Source: Gp1-AA133 sp964641665 (GTDB lineage: Bacteria; Acidobacteriota; Terriglobia; Terriglobales; Acidobacteriaceae). From it: 64,000 bases of DNA. The position numbers and the translations under genes are program-made. The DNA lies in contig CAZXKO010000095.1 in assembly GCA_964641665.1 (NCBI GenBank), positions 1 to 64,000 of the forward strand. Reading direction: 5' to 3'. Shown here piece by piece: positions 9,417 to 17,317 of this stretch. Below the pieces are notes generated by a model that saw nothing but the letters and a program-made list of their open reading frames with translations, was not told where the DNA came from and did no database searches. Position 1 is the first letter of the stretch. Every line of letters begins with the position of its first letter.

Positions 9417-9576
9417 CCTGTTGGGGAGGTGACGGTCTGCCTGCGTAAGAGGAAGCTCGTCTGTCGGTCGCCCGATGAGGTTCGAGCTCAAAGCTCGTAG
9501 CTCACAGCTGATTTTCTTGGGGAAGCGGAGTCACTGGAAAAAGCCGGGGAGGAAGCCGAGGAGTTCGTTTGCGACT

Positions 9577-10014
9577 CTAGTTCATCACGTACTCAGATAC
9601 AAACGCCCGAATCTCGCCAAGCATCGTTTCTACGTCGGTCTTTGAGACCTCCGACCAGAGTCCGCAGTTTGCCTTTTCCCACAGCGTCTTTAACTCCGCC
9701 AGGCGCTGCTCCATGAGCGTGTCGTACACGCCGATCTTGGCCAACTGAGCGTTCATTCCCTCGACCGTCGGCTTGGCAGGTAAAGCGACGCAAAAATCCA
9801 CGCACAGTTTCCGTAACGTCTCTTCCAAAGCGTCGCCGGCCAGGATGGCCGCGCTCTGGTGGCGGCCCATATTCATGTAGCTCTGCGCCTCTGCCAGAAA
9901 ATCCGCCTGCAGATCCGCTCCAATTGGCGTTCTCGTTTCGGCCGCTGCGTCCGTGGAACCCATGCTCCAGGCCGATCTCAATGCGGCCATTCCGCGTGTT
10001 ATGTCAATCCACAT
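9577..10014 (-). CDS. HEPN/DUF4145-like small protein (hypothetical)
   Basis: 145 residues. The centre reads AEAQSYMNMGRHQSAAILAG and then DALEETLRKLC, the amphipathic helix pair seen in HEPN/DUF4145-type proteins. The C-terminus (SKTDVETMLGEIRAFVSEYV) matches the closing helix of that fold. The place where HEPN RNases carry R-x4-6-H reads KANCGLWSE, so a catalytic RNase motif is not visible. The start ATG at 10014 lies inside the end of the upstream secreted-protein ORF (11-base overlap), suggesting translational coupling. No toxin or antitoxin partner is recognisable. The assignment to the HEPN fold is inference from pattern only. Confidence 0.6.
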   Translation of the reverse strand: MWIDITRGMAALRSAWSMGSTDAAAETRTPIGADLQADFLAEAQSYMNMGRHQSAAILAGDALEETLRKLCVDFCVALPAKPTVEGMNAQLAKIGVYDTLMEQRLAELKTLWEKANCGLWSEVSKTDVETMLGEIRAFVSEYVMN

Positions 10015-10417
10015 CTGATTTCTCCCGTCTTCTAAGGCTGATTTCGGTATTTCGCCTCACGTTACCCTTGGCATTCGCAAGTAACGTGCCATCGGTGCCG
10101 AAATGGAAGGTACTGTCAGTTACTTCTGGATAACTCTTGCTGATGGTTGCGCTTATCTGGGTCGTAAATCCCCGGTTACAGTTGGCGTGTTGCACGTTCT
10201 GACGGATATCGCCCGCAAGCGCAAATTCTGTCAGGGAAAGCGCCGCGATTCTTGCCATTCCTTGACCGTTACCAACGTGGGGGATCCCGGCGAGCACCGG
10301 TTGTCGATCGGACCAATACGCGTGCCCCCAATACAGTCTGGGCGGGGCACTTGTCAGTCCACAAGACAAGCTAAGGCACACCGCTGCGAACAGCGCTTGC
10401 AGTGATATTGCCCTCAT
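10004..10417 (-). CDS. Small secreted hypothetical protein
   Basis: From ATG 10417 the frame gives 137 residues: a signal peptide MRAISLQALFAAVCLSLSCG followed by a polar domain (PPRLYWGHAYWSDRQPVLAG onward) with no family I recognise. A cysteine sits near the predicted cleavage region, so a lipoprotein is conceivable. The longer ATG at 10498 adds an implausible charged N-terminus, so I prefer 10417. Its TGA (10004-10006) overlaps the start of the HEPN-like gene by 11 bases. There is no strong ribosome binding site. It may be real, but composition and lack of homology memory keep confidence low. Confidence 0.4.
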   Translation of the reverse strand: MRAISLQALFAAVCLSLSCGLTSAPPRLYWGHAYWSDRQPVLAGIPHVGNGQGMARIAALSLTEFALAGDIRQNVQHANCNRGFTTQISATISKSYPEVTDSTFHFGTDGTLLANAKGNVRRNTEISLRRREKSDVD

Positions 10418-10596
10418 TTTCTGTAACAGGAGACCGGTCTCCAGTACTTCCTCATTCCCCTCTGACCGGTAGTGACTTGGAGCGGGCTTTCGTTTCATTC
10501 GGCGCCCGGGATTCTACCGAAACGCTCCTCGCGGCGCGGTTGCTGGTCGCCCCGGCTTCCGGCTCTAACCGCGCCTGTGCTAGAGTCGAACCCTTC

Positions 10597-11409
10597 ATGG
10601 ATGTCCCGGCCATCGTTACTGAAGGACTCACCCGCCGGTTCGGTGAACTGATTGCCGTCGAGGACGTGAATCTGCGCGTCGCTGCTGGTCAGTTCTTTGG
10701 CTTTCTCGGTCCGAACGGCGCCGGAAAATCCACCACCATCAAGATGCTGACCGGGCTGCTGGCCGCCACATCAGGTCGAATCCAGGTGTTGGGCCTGGAT
10801 TTCGCCGAAGAGATGGTCGCAGTGAAACGGCAGATCGGGGTCGTGCCGGAAGGCATGGCGCTGTTCGGACGGCTCACCGGCTCGGAGTACCTGAATTTTG
10901 TCGGGCGCATGTACGGCCTCGACCGTGAGACTGCCGCCAAGCGGGCGGCCGATCTGCTCGACTTCATGCAGCTCGCGGACCAGCAGAAAAAACTGGTCAC
11001 CGACTACTCGCACGGCATGCAGAAGAAGCTGGCGCTTGCGGCGGCCGTCATTCACGGCCCGAAAGTCCTCTTCCTCGACGAACCATTTGAAGGGGTGGAT
11101 GCGATCGCGGCCGGCACTCTGAAAGCGATGCTGCAGCGCATGATTGCGCGGGGTGCCACCATCTTCCTGACCTCGCACGTCCTCGAGATCGTGGAGCGGC
11201 TGTGCAGCCACGTCGCCATCATTCACCGCGGGCGACTGGTTGCACAGGGCTCGCTCGAAGAACTGCGCGCGGGGGTGGAAGCGCAGGCGGCCTCTGGGAA
11301 CGAGCGCCACGAACCCCAGGCGACCGAAAAACTGACCTTGGAGGAGATCTTCCTACGTATCGTTGGCGGCCAAAGGGACGCTGCCCAGGAGCTGTCATGG
11401 CTGGGCTGA
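10597..11409 (+). CDS. ABC transporter ATP-binding protein
   Basis: 270 residues from ATG 10597; the open frame begins earlier, but the family N-terminus (AIVTEGLTRRFGELIAVEDV) starts here. It has Walker A GPNGAGKST, a signature motif SHGMQKKLALAAAV (a degenerate LSGGQ), Walker B VLFLDEPFEG and switch His in FLTSHVLEIVE. The DYSHGMQKK signature is typical of the ABC-2 exporter ATPases that pair with large hydrophobic permeases. The stop overlaps the following permease start by 13 bases (permease ATG 11397), so the two are translationally coupled. The substrate is unknown. Confidence 0.92.
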   Translation: MDVPAIVTEGLTRRFGELIAVEDVNLRVAAGQFFGFLGPNGAGKSTTIKMLTGLLAATSGRIQVLGLDFAEEMVAVKRQIGVVPEGMALFGRLTGSEYLNFVGRMYGLDRETAAKRAADLLDFMQLADQQKKLVTDYSHGMQKKLALAAAVIHGPKVLFLDEPFEGVDAIAAGTLKAMLQRMIARGATIFLTSHVLEIVERLCSHVAIIHRGRLVAQGSLEELRAGVEAQAASGNERHEPQATEKLTLEEIFLRIVGGQRDAAQELSWLG

Positions 11410-13052
11410 ATGCCACACCGGTGGCGCGGGCGCAACTGGCCGCGATTGCGCGAGTGCGCTGGCTGGTCTTTGTCCATTCCCTGCGAACCTCGCGCGGCGC
11501 GCTCGAACTCTTCTCTCGCATCGTCATCGGTGGGGCGATCGCGATGGGCGGGTTCGGGGGCGCGGTCCTGTTTGGAACCGGGGCCTGGTACTTCGTCTCC
11601 GGAGGAAATCCGGCCTGGCTGGCCTTGGCGTTGTGGCCGGTTTTCGTCTTCTGGCAATTCTTCCCTGTGATGGCCAGCGCCTTTACCGAGACGCTCGATT
11701 CCTCGGACTTGCTGCGTTTTCCACTGAACTACCGGGCCTACGTTGTGGTTCGTCTGGTCTATGGTGCGCTCGACCCCGCGACCTTGCTGGGTGGACTGTG
11801 GCTGCTCGGAATCACGATCGGGATCGGCATTGCCAACCCTCGATTATTTCTCTGGGCGGCCCTCGTGCTGCTCGTTTTTGGCTTTCTGAATTTGCTGCTT
11901 ACGCAGATGATCTTTGCCTGGGTGGAGCGTTGGCTGGCGCAGCGGCGCACGCGAGAGATTTTTGCCGTTCTGTTTTTCCTGGTGATGATCAGCTTTCAGT
12001 TGCTCGGTCCCATGCTGAGCCGGTATGGGCCGCGGTCGACTCCCACACTGCGCAAGCTCGGTACGGAAGTCTCTCCGGTGCAGAGCATGTTGCCTCCCGG
12101 CATTGCCGCCAACGCGATCGCGGCCATGGCTGGCGGCCAGGTCGGCAAGGCAGCCGCGTCTCTAGGCCTGTTGGGAGTGTTCGGAGTGGTGTTCGTGCGC
12201 GTGCTGAGCATTCGCTTGCGGGCTCAGTATCGCGGCGAGAACCTAAGCGAGGCGCCCACGATCCAGTCGGCACGCACGGCCACCCAGGCACTCAAACTGG
12301 GCTGGAGCCTGCCGGGGCTCTCTGGACCAGTCACAGCAGTCTTAGAGAAGGAATTGCGCTACCTGTCGCGCAGCGGGCCGATGCTTCTTACGCTGATCAC
12401 TCCGATCATCATGCTGCTGATCTTCGGGCTGGGCCAGGGCCGTTCGGCACCAGGGGGCTTCCTTCAGCGCTCGCCAGACATGGGCTTTCCAGTGGGTGCG
12501 GCGTACTCGCTGCTCCTGCTGACCAACCTCGTCTACAACAACTTCGGAGCCGACGGCGGAGGCATCCAGTTCTTCCTGGCGTCTCCCGTGCCCTTTCGAA
12601 AGGTAGTTCTGGGAAAGAACTTGGCGCACGTGATGGTCCTGACTCTGGAGACGACCGTCGTCTGGATCGGCGTCAGTGTCTTATTCCACCTTCCAACCTT
12701 CGCGATCACACTGACCACCCTGGCCGGGATGCTCTTTGCGATCCCCGTGAATTTAGCGATCGGAAACCTACTGTCGCTGCATTCTCCGAAGAGGATCGAA
12801 TTCGGGACGTTCGGGCGGCAGCGAGCCTCGCAGCTGACCGTGCTGATCAGCTTCGGGGTACAGATTGTGGTATTCGGGCTAGCCGCGACCACGCTAGCGT
12901 TGGCGCGCTACTATCGGGAAATCTGGCTTGCTGTCGTGCTGTTCTTGCCTCTCGCCCTTCTAAGCCTGGCCGGATACGAACTTGTGTTACGGCGCGTGGA
13001 CCGGCTGGCACTCGGCAATCGTGAGACCCTGACTACCGAACTCTGCCGCTAG
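11397..13052 (+). CDS. ABC transporter permease (exporter-type, about 12 TM)
   Basis: 551 residues from ATG 11397, with many hydrophobic segments, for example IVIGGAIAMGGFGGAVLFG, LALALWPVFVFWQFF, FLWAALVLLVFGFLNLL and several toward the C-terminus around AVVLFLPLALLSLAGYELVL. It has the layout of ABC-2-like permeases partnered with the upstream ATPase. The frame is open further upstream, but that stretch lies inside the ATPase gene, so I use the ATG that overlaps its stop. Together the two genes form an exporter whose substrate cannot be read from sequence. Confidence 0.85.
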   Translation: MAGLNATPVARAQLAAIARVRWLVFVHSLRTSRGALELFSRIVIGGAIAMGGFGGAVLFGTGAWYFVSGGNPAWLALALWPVFVFWQFFPVMASAFTETLDSSDLLRFPLNYRAYVVVRLVYGALDPATLLGGLWLLGITIGIGIANPRLFLWAALVLLVFGFLNLLLTQMIFAWVERWLAQRRTREIFAVLFFLVMISFQLLGPMLSRYGPRSTPTLRKLGTEVSPVQSMLPPGIAANAIAAMAGGQVGKAAASLGLLGVFGVVFVRVLSIRLRAQYRGENLSEAPTIQSARTATQALKLGWSLPGLSGPVTAVLEKELRYLSRSGPMLLTLITPIIMLLIFGLGQGRSAPGGFLQRSPDMGFPVGAAYSLLLLTNLVYNNFGADGGGIQFFLASPVPFRKVVLGKNLAHVMVLTLETTVVWIGVSVLFHLPTFAITLTTLAGMLFAIPVNLAIGNLLSLHSPKRIEFGTFGRQRASQLTVLISFGVQIVVFGLAATTLALARYYREIWLAVVLFLPLALLSLAGYELVLRRVDRLALGNRETLTTELCR

Positions 13053-13107
13053 TGCGCAACTTTGGCTGCCCACTTTCAAGGCGCACGAATACTCCGTTCG
13101 CGCCGGC

Positions 13108-13569
13108 TCAGTTTCCCTTCAGCGCTGCGATGTCCTCGAGCAGAACCTTCTCGTGCCCGTCCGGGTTCACCTTGGGGTATACCTTCTGAATCGTGCCCTG
13201 AGGGTCCACCACGAAGGTCGTTCGCTCCCAGAAGTTCATTCCCTTCCACTCGGACTGGCCGAGTCCGAGCGTCTCCATCAGGTCGGCGTTGGGATCAGCG
13301 AGAAGATCGATGGTAAAGGCGAACTTGGTGCAGAAACGCTTGTGCGAGCCAACGTCGTCGGCACTGATGCCCACGACTTTGATCCCGGCCGCGTCAAAAT
13401 CCGCCTTGCTTGCCGTAAACGACCTGCCCTGGATGGTGCAGCCGGGCGTGTCGTCTTTGGGATAGAAGTAGACCACCAGCCAGTGGCCCGCAAAGTCGCT
13501 CAACTTCGTGATCTTCCCGTCTTGATTGGGAAGGGAGAAATCAGGGAACAGGCTGCCCGGCTGCATCAT
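13108..13569 (-). CDS. bcp: Thioredoxin-dependent peroxiredoxin (Bcp/PrxQ)
   Basis: 153 residues of the thioredoxin-fold peroxiredoxin Q family, which reduce hydroperoxides. The peroxidatic Cys is in YPKDDTPGCTIQG, and the catalytic Arg is probably in the DPQGTIQKVY region. Typical PrxQ proteins have a resolving Cys five residues after the first (PGCTxxxC). Here the position is Gly/Arg (CTIQGR), so resolution must use another Cys (RFCTKF is the only other obvious one) or an external thiol. The start ATGATG at 13569 is weakly preceded by AAGGA. It lies next to a VOC-family gene on the same strand. Confidence 0.92.
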   Translation of the reverse strand: MMQPGSLFPDFSLPNQDGKITKLSDFAGHWLVVYFYPKDDTPGCTIQGRSFTASKADFDAAGIKVVGISADDVGSHKRFCTKFAFTIDLLADPNADLMETLGLGQSEWKGMNFWERTTFVVDPQGTIQKVYPKVNPDGHEKVLLEDIAALKGN

Positions 13570-13688
13570 CGAAAATGGAATTCCTTTCGTTGGTGGGTGC
13601 AGAAATATTAGGGCTGTGAAGGGACGCCCTCTGCAAGATGCAGCAGGAAAGCCGCCCGGTTAGTGCATCCAAAAAAGTTCTCTACCGT

Positions 13689-14153
13689 TTAGTTCTGGGA
13701 ACCCCCACCCGTGAACGCCATCATTTCTTCCGGCGAGACGTCCTTGACATGAGTGGCGATCGTCCACACGTGGCCGAAAGGATCGTGCAACGTTCCGGAG
13801 CGGTCGCCGTAGAACTGGTCCTTGATGGGCCGCACGACTTTTGCTCCAGTCGCCACGGCGCGCGGTACGGTGCTGTCGACGTCCTCGACATAAAGCAGAA
13901 GGCTTACCGGCGTGCCGCCAAAGGATTGCGGGCTGCGGTACTCCATTTCCGGGTGTTCGTCGGCCAGCATGATGTGCGAATCGCCGATCTTCAATTCCGC
14001 GTGACCGACGAGCTTGCCGCTGGCATCGGGCATACGAAAGAGTTCCGTCGCCCCAAATGCCTTCTTGTAGAACTCGATCGCGGCAGCCGCGCCTTTGATG
14101 ATGAGGTAGGGAGTTATGGAATGGTAGCCCTCGGGAATGTGCTTGACTGGCAT
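13689..14153 (-). CDS. VOC (glyoxalase/PhnB-like) family protein
   Basis: 154 residues: two beta-alpha-beta-beta-beta units as in PhnB/YdeI-type glyoxalase-like proteins, with HSITPYLIIKGAAAAIEFYK, FGATELFRMPD, IMLADEHPEM and DPFGHVWTIATHVKDVSPEE. The WTIATHVEDV...EE ending is characteristic of the PhnB-like subgroup. Catalytic function is unknown; many members bind metals or small ligands. The start ATG 14153 has an excellent AGGAGG eight bases upstream. It is transcribed away from the MarR-GNAT gene and shares with it the 160-base gap that contains the palindromic operator, so it might be co-regulated. Confidence 0.88.
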   Translation of the reverse strand: MPVKHIPEGYHSITPYLIIKGAAAAIEFYKKAFGATELFRMPDASGKLVGHAELKIGDSHIMLADEHPEMEYRSPQSFGGTPVSLLLYVEDVDSTVPRAVATGAKVVRPIKDQFYGDRSGTLHDPFGHVWTIATHVKDVSPEEMMAFTGGGSQN

Positions 14154-14248
14154 TTCGCATCCTCCTGAAAAATGACGAGCGTGGGCGCACGAACATTTTA
14201 AGGGCGCGAAGCGTCCAGTGGAATACGTCCGGTCCCGGTAGATTTTAT

Positions 14249-14269
14249 ATAGTTGACTAAGTCAACTAT
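14249..14269. promoter_or_regulatory. Perfect 21-bp palindromic MarR operator
   Basis: ATAGTTGAC (14249-14257) and its exact reverse complement GTCAACTAT (14261-14269) flank a TAA centre. The size and symmetry fit a dimeric winged-helix MarR regulator. It lies 45 bases before the MarR-GNAT start and about 95 bases before the divergent VOC start. Confidence 0.75.
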
Positions 14270-14282
14270 TCGAGCTGATAAT
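14253..14282 (+). promoter_or_regulatory. Sigma-70 promoter of the MarR-GNAT gene
   Basis: TTGACT (14253-14258) and GATAAT (14277-14282) are separated by 18 bases, a good -35/-10 pair that predicts transcription starting near 14289 and a leader of about 25 bases. The -35 box lies inside the palindrome, so repressor binding would block polymerase: negative autoregulation (inferred). Confidence 0.6.
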
Positions 14283-14313
14283 TGCTGACAGCACATATCT
14301 CCCGGGGGACACC

Positions 14314-15261
14314 ATGGAAAGCCCAGCAGGTCAGCTAACCCCTCCCGCCGTCGCTTCCGTGCGACACTTCAACCGCTTCTATACCCGGCAAATCGGCGTC
14401 CTCCAGGAAGGGCTGCTGAGCAGTCCGTTTTCCCTCACCGAAGTTCGCGTTCTCTACGAACTCGCCCACCGACACAAGCCCACGGCCGTCGAAATCTGCC
14501 TGGATCTCGGCCTCGACGCCGGCTATCTCAGCCGCATGCTGCGCTCGTTCGAAAAGCAGGGCCTGATCGTCCGCGAGCCTTCTGCAACGGACGGACGCCG
14601 GAGCCACCTCGGTTTGACCGCGAAAGGTCAGAAAGTGTTTTTGCCGCTCGAAGAGCGTTCGAACCAGCAAGTTGCCTCGATGCTAAGCGCTCTCTCGCCT
14701 TCCCAGGCAAAGCGATTGCTTGAGGCGATGTGTGTCATCGAAAAGCTACTCGTCCCGCCAGCCGCGGCCGAGCAGAAGACTCCTTATCATCTCCGAACCC
14801 ATCAGCCCGGAGACATGGGCTGGGTGGTCCACCGGCACGGCGTCCTCTACGCGCAGGAGTACCGCTACGATGAGCGCTTCGAGGCGCTGGTGGCGAAGAT
14901 CGTTGCCGAGTTCATTGAGAACTTCAACCCCCAGCGCGAGCGCTGCTGGATCGCGGAGAAAGACGGCGAGATCGTCGGCTCGATCTTTCTGGTGCAGAAA
15001 TCGAAGACTGTCTCGAAACTCCGGCTCCTGCTGGTCGAGCCCTCGGCCCGCGGGCTGGGCATCGGGCGTCGGCTCGTGGATGAATGCGTTCGTTTTGCGC
15101 GAAAGGCCGGTTACAAAAAGATGATGCTCTGGACGCAGAGTGAGTTGAGCGCAGCGCGGCATCTGTACCAAGAAGCCGGATTTCGCCTTATGCACAAACA
15201 GCCTCACAAGAGTTGGAGCCGCGACGACCTGGTGGCTGAAACGTGGGAATTGAAACTCTGA
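14314..15261 (+). CDS. MarR-family regulator fused to GNAT acetyltransferase
   Basis: 315 residues. The N-terminal half (about 1-145) is a MarR winged helix (SLTEVRVLYELAHR, DAGYLSRMLRSFEKQGLI, SATDGRRSHLGLTAKG). The C-terminal half (about 155-315) is a GNAT domain with the acetyl-CoA binding signature LLLVEPSARGLGIGRRLVDE followed by AGYKKMMLWTQSELSAARHLY. Fusions of this type are common in soil bacteria and are thought to couple sensing with acylation of a small molecule. The start ATG 14314 follows GGGGGAC. The gene is preceded by a palindromic operator overlapping its own -35 box. It converges with the EamA-like gene with only four bases between the stops. Confidence 0.93.
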   Translation: MESPAGQLTPPAVASVRHFNRFYTRQIGVLQEGLLSSPFSLTEVRVLYELAHRHKPTAVEICLDLGLDAGYLSRMLRSFEKQGLIVREPSATDGRRSHLGLTAKGQKVFLPLEERSNQQVASMLSALSPSQAKRLLEAMCVIEKLLVPPAAAEQKTPYHLRTHQPGDMGWVVHRHGVLYAQEYRYDERFEALVAKIVAEFIENFNPQRERCWIAEKDGEIVGSIFLVQKSKTVSKLRLLLVEPSARGLGIGRRLVDECVRFARKAGYKKMMLWTQSELSAARHLYQEAGFRLMHKQPHKSWSRDDLVAETWELKL

Positions 15262-15265
15262 GTCA

Positions 15266-15691
15266 TCAGCGCTGCGTGATAAGGGCAAGTCCGACCAGGC
15301 ACAGGGTGACCCCCGCCAGGCTCTTTCCCGACAGATGTTCGTCGAAGAAAAGCAGCCCGATTCCCACCAGCAGCAACGCGCTCGCCGTGTTGCCGATCAC
15401 TGAAACCAGGCTGATCTTCCACCCCGTTCGGTACGCCAACAGTACTGCCAGTTCTACGCCAACAATTGAGATTCCCACCGCACAGCTCGCCCAGTTCACG
15501 TTCCTGAGGGACCATGGCCCGGCCGTGCGCGGCGGGTACAGAGGAATCAGGAGAAGTGTGCCAATCAACGCGGTGACGTAGTTCATCGCCAATGAGAGCG
15601 TCGGGTTGACCTGGGTAGGAACGGACTTCTGCGCGATGTGATACATCGTCGTAGCTAAAATCATGAGAACGATGGGTACGTAGAACATCAT
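15266..15691 (-). CDS. EamA/EmrE-like small multidrug-type transporter (half size)
   Basis: 141 residues from ATG 15691 (AGGGAA upstream). Four hydrophobic helices are visible: FYVPIVLMILATTMYHIA, NYVTALIGTLLLIPLY, WASCAVGISIVGVELAVLLA, and the pair ISLVSVIGNTASALLLVGIG plus SLAGVTLCLVGLALI. GIGLLFFDEHLSGKSLAG is the signature of the second half of an EamA (DMT superfamily) protein. At half normal EamA length it presumably dimerises as SMR proteins do. It follows the MATE gene by 35 bases on the same strand and is likely co-transcribed. The longer frame to 15856 has no family support. Substrate unknown. Confidence 0.8.
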   Translation of the reverse strand: MMFYVPIVLMILATTMYHIAQKSVPTQVNPTLSLAMNYVTALIGTLLLIPLYPPRTAGPWSLRNVNWASCAVGISIVGVELAVLLAYRTGWKISLVSVIGNTASALLLVGIGLLFFDEHLSGKSLAGVTLCLVGLALITQR

Positions 15692-15726
15692 GCGGTTCCC
15701 TGCTTTCGAGACGGTCGAATCTCCTC

Positions 15727-17211
15727 CTAAATCCTCTGCCGTTTCCAGCGCCCGCCGCGAAACAACAGGATACCGGCAGCCGCAACCGAACATTGCGCCA
15801 CTACGATCGAGAAGAACACGCCGTTCGATTGCAGGCGCATGGTAACGGCCAACCAATAGGCCAGTGGGATTTCCAGGAACCAGAAACCAAACAGATTTAC
15901 AAAGGTCGGAGTAACAGTGTCCCCCGCCCCGTTGAACGACTGCAACATCACCATGCCGTATGCGTATCCAATGTTGCCGTAGCTTAAGATGCGGAGGCAG
16001 GCGGCCGCCAATGGAATGACGGTGGGATCGTGCGTGAACAGGCGCACGACTGGCTCTGCGAACAAGACGAAGAACAGTCCTACCGACCCGAGAAACACCA
16101 TGTTGTAAAAACCGGTGCGCCAGACCGACGTTTCGGCGCGCTCGGGCTGTCCGGCGCCGAGATTCTGGCCAACCAAAGTCGCCGCCGCATTGCTCAGCCC
16201 CCAGGAAGGCAGAATCACGAAGATGACGATGCGGATCGCGATGGTGTAGCCAGCCAACGCGGCCGCACCAAAGATGCTCACGATGCGGACCAGGGCAATC
16301 CAGCTGGTGTGCGCGATAGCGAATTGCGTGATACCCGTGACGGAGACACGAATCAGGCGCCAGAGCACAGAGAAATTTATCCGGATGTGTCGCGCCAGAC
16401 CCGGCAGACGCTCCGTTCCCCGCGACAGGCGATAGAACTGATAAGCGACGCCTATACCGCGTCCAATAAACGTCGCCAGGGCCGCACCCGTCACACCAAG
16501 ACGGGGGAACGGACCTAGACCGAAAATCAGGCAGGGATCAAGGATCAGGTTGATGATGTTCGAGACCCACAGCAAACGCATCGCGATGGCTGCGTCGCCG
16601 GCACCGCGGAAAATTGCGTTGTTGAGAAAGAGCATCAGTACTACGCCACTTCCACCCAGCGCGATGCGAGCGTAGCCGGAACCGCTAGCCACAATCTCCG
16701 GCGACGCGCCCATCAGTTGCAACAGGCGAGGCGCGAAGATCAGGCATGGAAGTCCAATCAACACCGACACCGTCAGACCGAGAACAATGGCCTGCACCCC
16801 GGCGATGGCGGCGTCCTCCGGATCCTTCTCACCGATGCGGCGGGCCACCATGGCCGTGGTCGACAAACTCAGGCCCATGGCCACCGAGAAGACGAGACTC
16901 AGTAATGACTCCGTCAGTCCGACAGTAGCGACCGCATTGGATCCGACCCGCGCCACCCAGAACACGTCGACGACCGCAAACAGCGATTCCAGCACCATCT
17001 CCAGCACCATCGGGATGGCCAGCAGAAGAATGGCCCGGTTCAAGCTGCCGGTGGTGAAATCCTGGTGCGAGCCGCGCAGGGCCTCGCGGATCGACGACCA
17101 CACACTGGGCTGCGGCGGTATGTTGGGGACAGTCGAGGCAACATCCATAAACACCTGCAAACTTCCGCGCACCGAACCCGTGGAACTCAGGGCCCATGGC
17201 GCCGTTGACAC
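15727..17211 (-). CDS. MATE-family efflux transporter
   Basis: Up to 494 residues from GTG 17211. An internal ATG at 17148 would give 473 residues, and the hydrophobic core starts well after both. Twelve membrane segments are arranged in two halves, with the conserved PMVLEMVLESLFAVVDVFWV first helix, VATVGLTESL, and GAGDAAIAMRLLW and FNGAGDTVTPTFVNLFGFW in the corresponding places of the two halves. This is the NorM/DinF-type MATE layout, exporting cationic drugs by Na+ or H+ antiport. The EamA-like gene follows on the same strand, making a small efflux unit beside the MarR-GNAT regulator. Confidence 0.92.
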   Translation of the reverse strand: MSTAPWALSSTGSVRGSLQVFMDVASTVPNIPPQPSVWSSIREALRGSHQDFTTGSLNRAILLLAIPMVLEMVLESLFAVVDVFWVARVGSNAVATVGLTESLLSLVFSVAMGLSLSTTAMVARRIGEKDPEDAAIAGVQAIVLGLTVSVLIGLPCLIFAPRLLQLMGASPEIVASGSGYARIALGGSGVVLMLFLNNAIFRGAGDAAIAMRLLWVSNIINLILDPCLIFGLGPFPRLGVTGAALATFIGRGIGVAYQFYRLSRGTERLPGLARHIRINFSVLWRLIRVSVTGITQFAIAHTSWIALVRIVSIFGAAALAGYTIAIRIVIFVILPSWGLSNAAATLVGQNLGAGQPERAETSVWRTGFYNMVFLGSVGLFFVLFAEPVVRLFTHDPTVIPLAAACLRILSYGNIGYAYGMVMLQSFNGAGDTVTPTFVNLFGFWFLEIPLAYWLAVTMRLQSNGVFFSIVVAQCSVAAAGILLFRGGRWKRQRI

Positions 17212-17317
17212 AACAAGAAACTTGGGATTCCGCGATCAGCGGATCAAGAAGGAAGCGATTTAACGAGGGCTTACGATGACGTGCATTGCGCGCACTCCAC
17301 GTGAGTGTAAGGCGAGT

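Noticed and set aside
9577..10417. Defence or toxin-antitoxin module
   Set aside because: The HEPN-like protein lacks the RNase motif and no MNT/antitoxin partner lies beside it.
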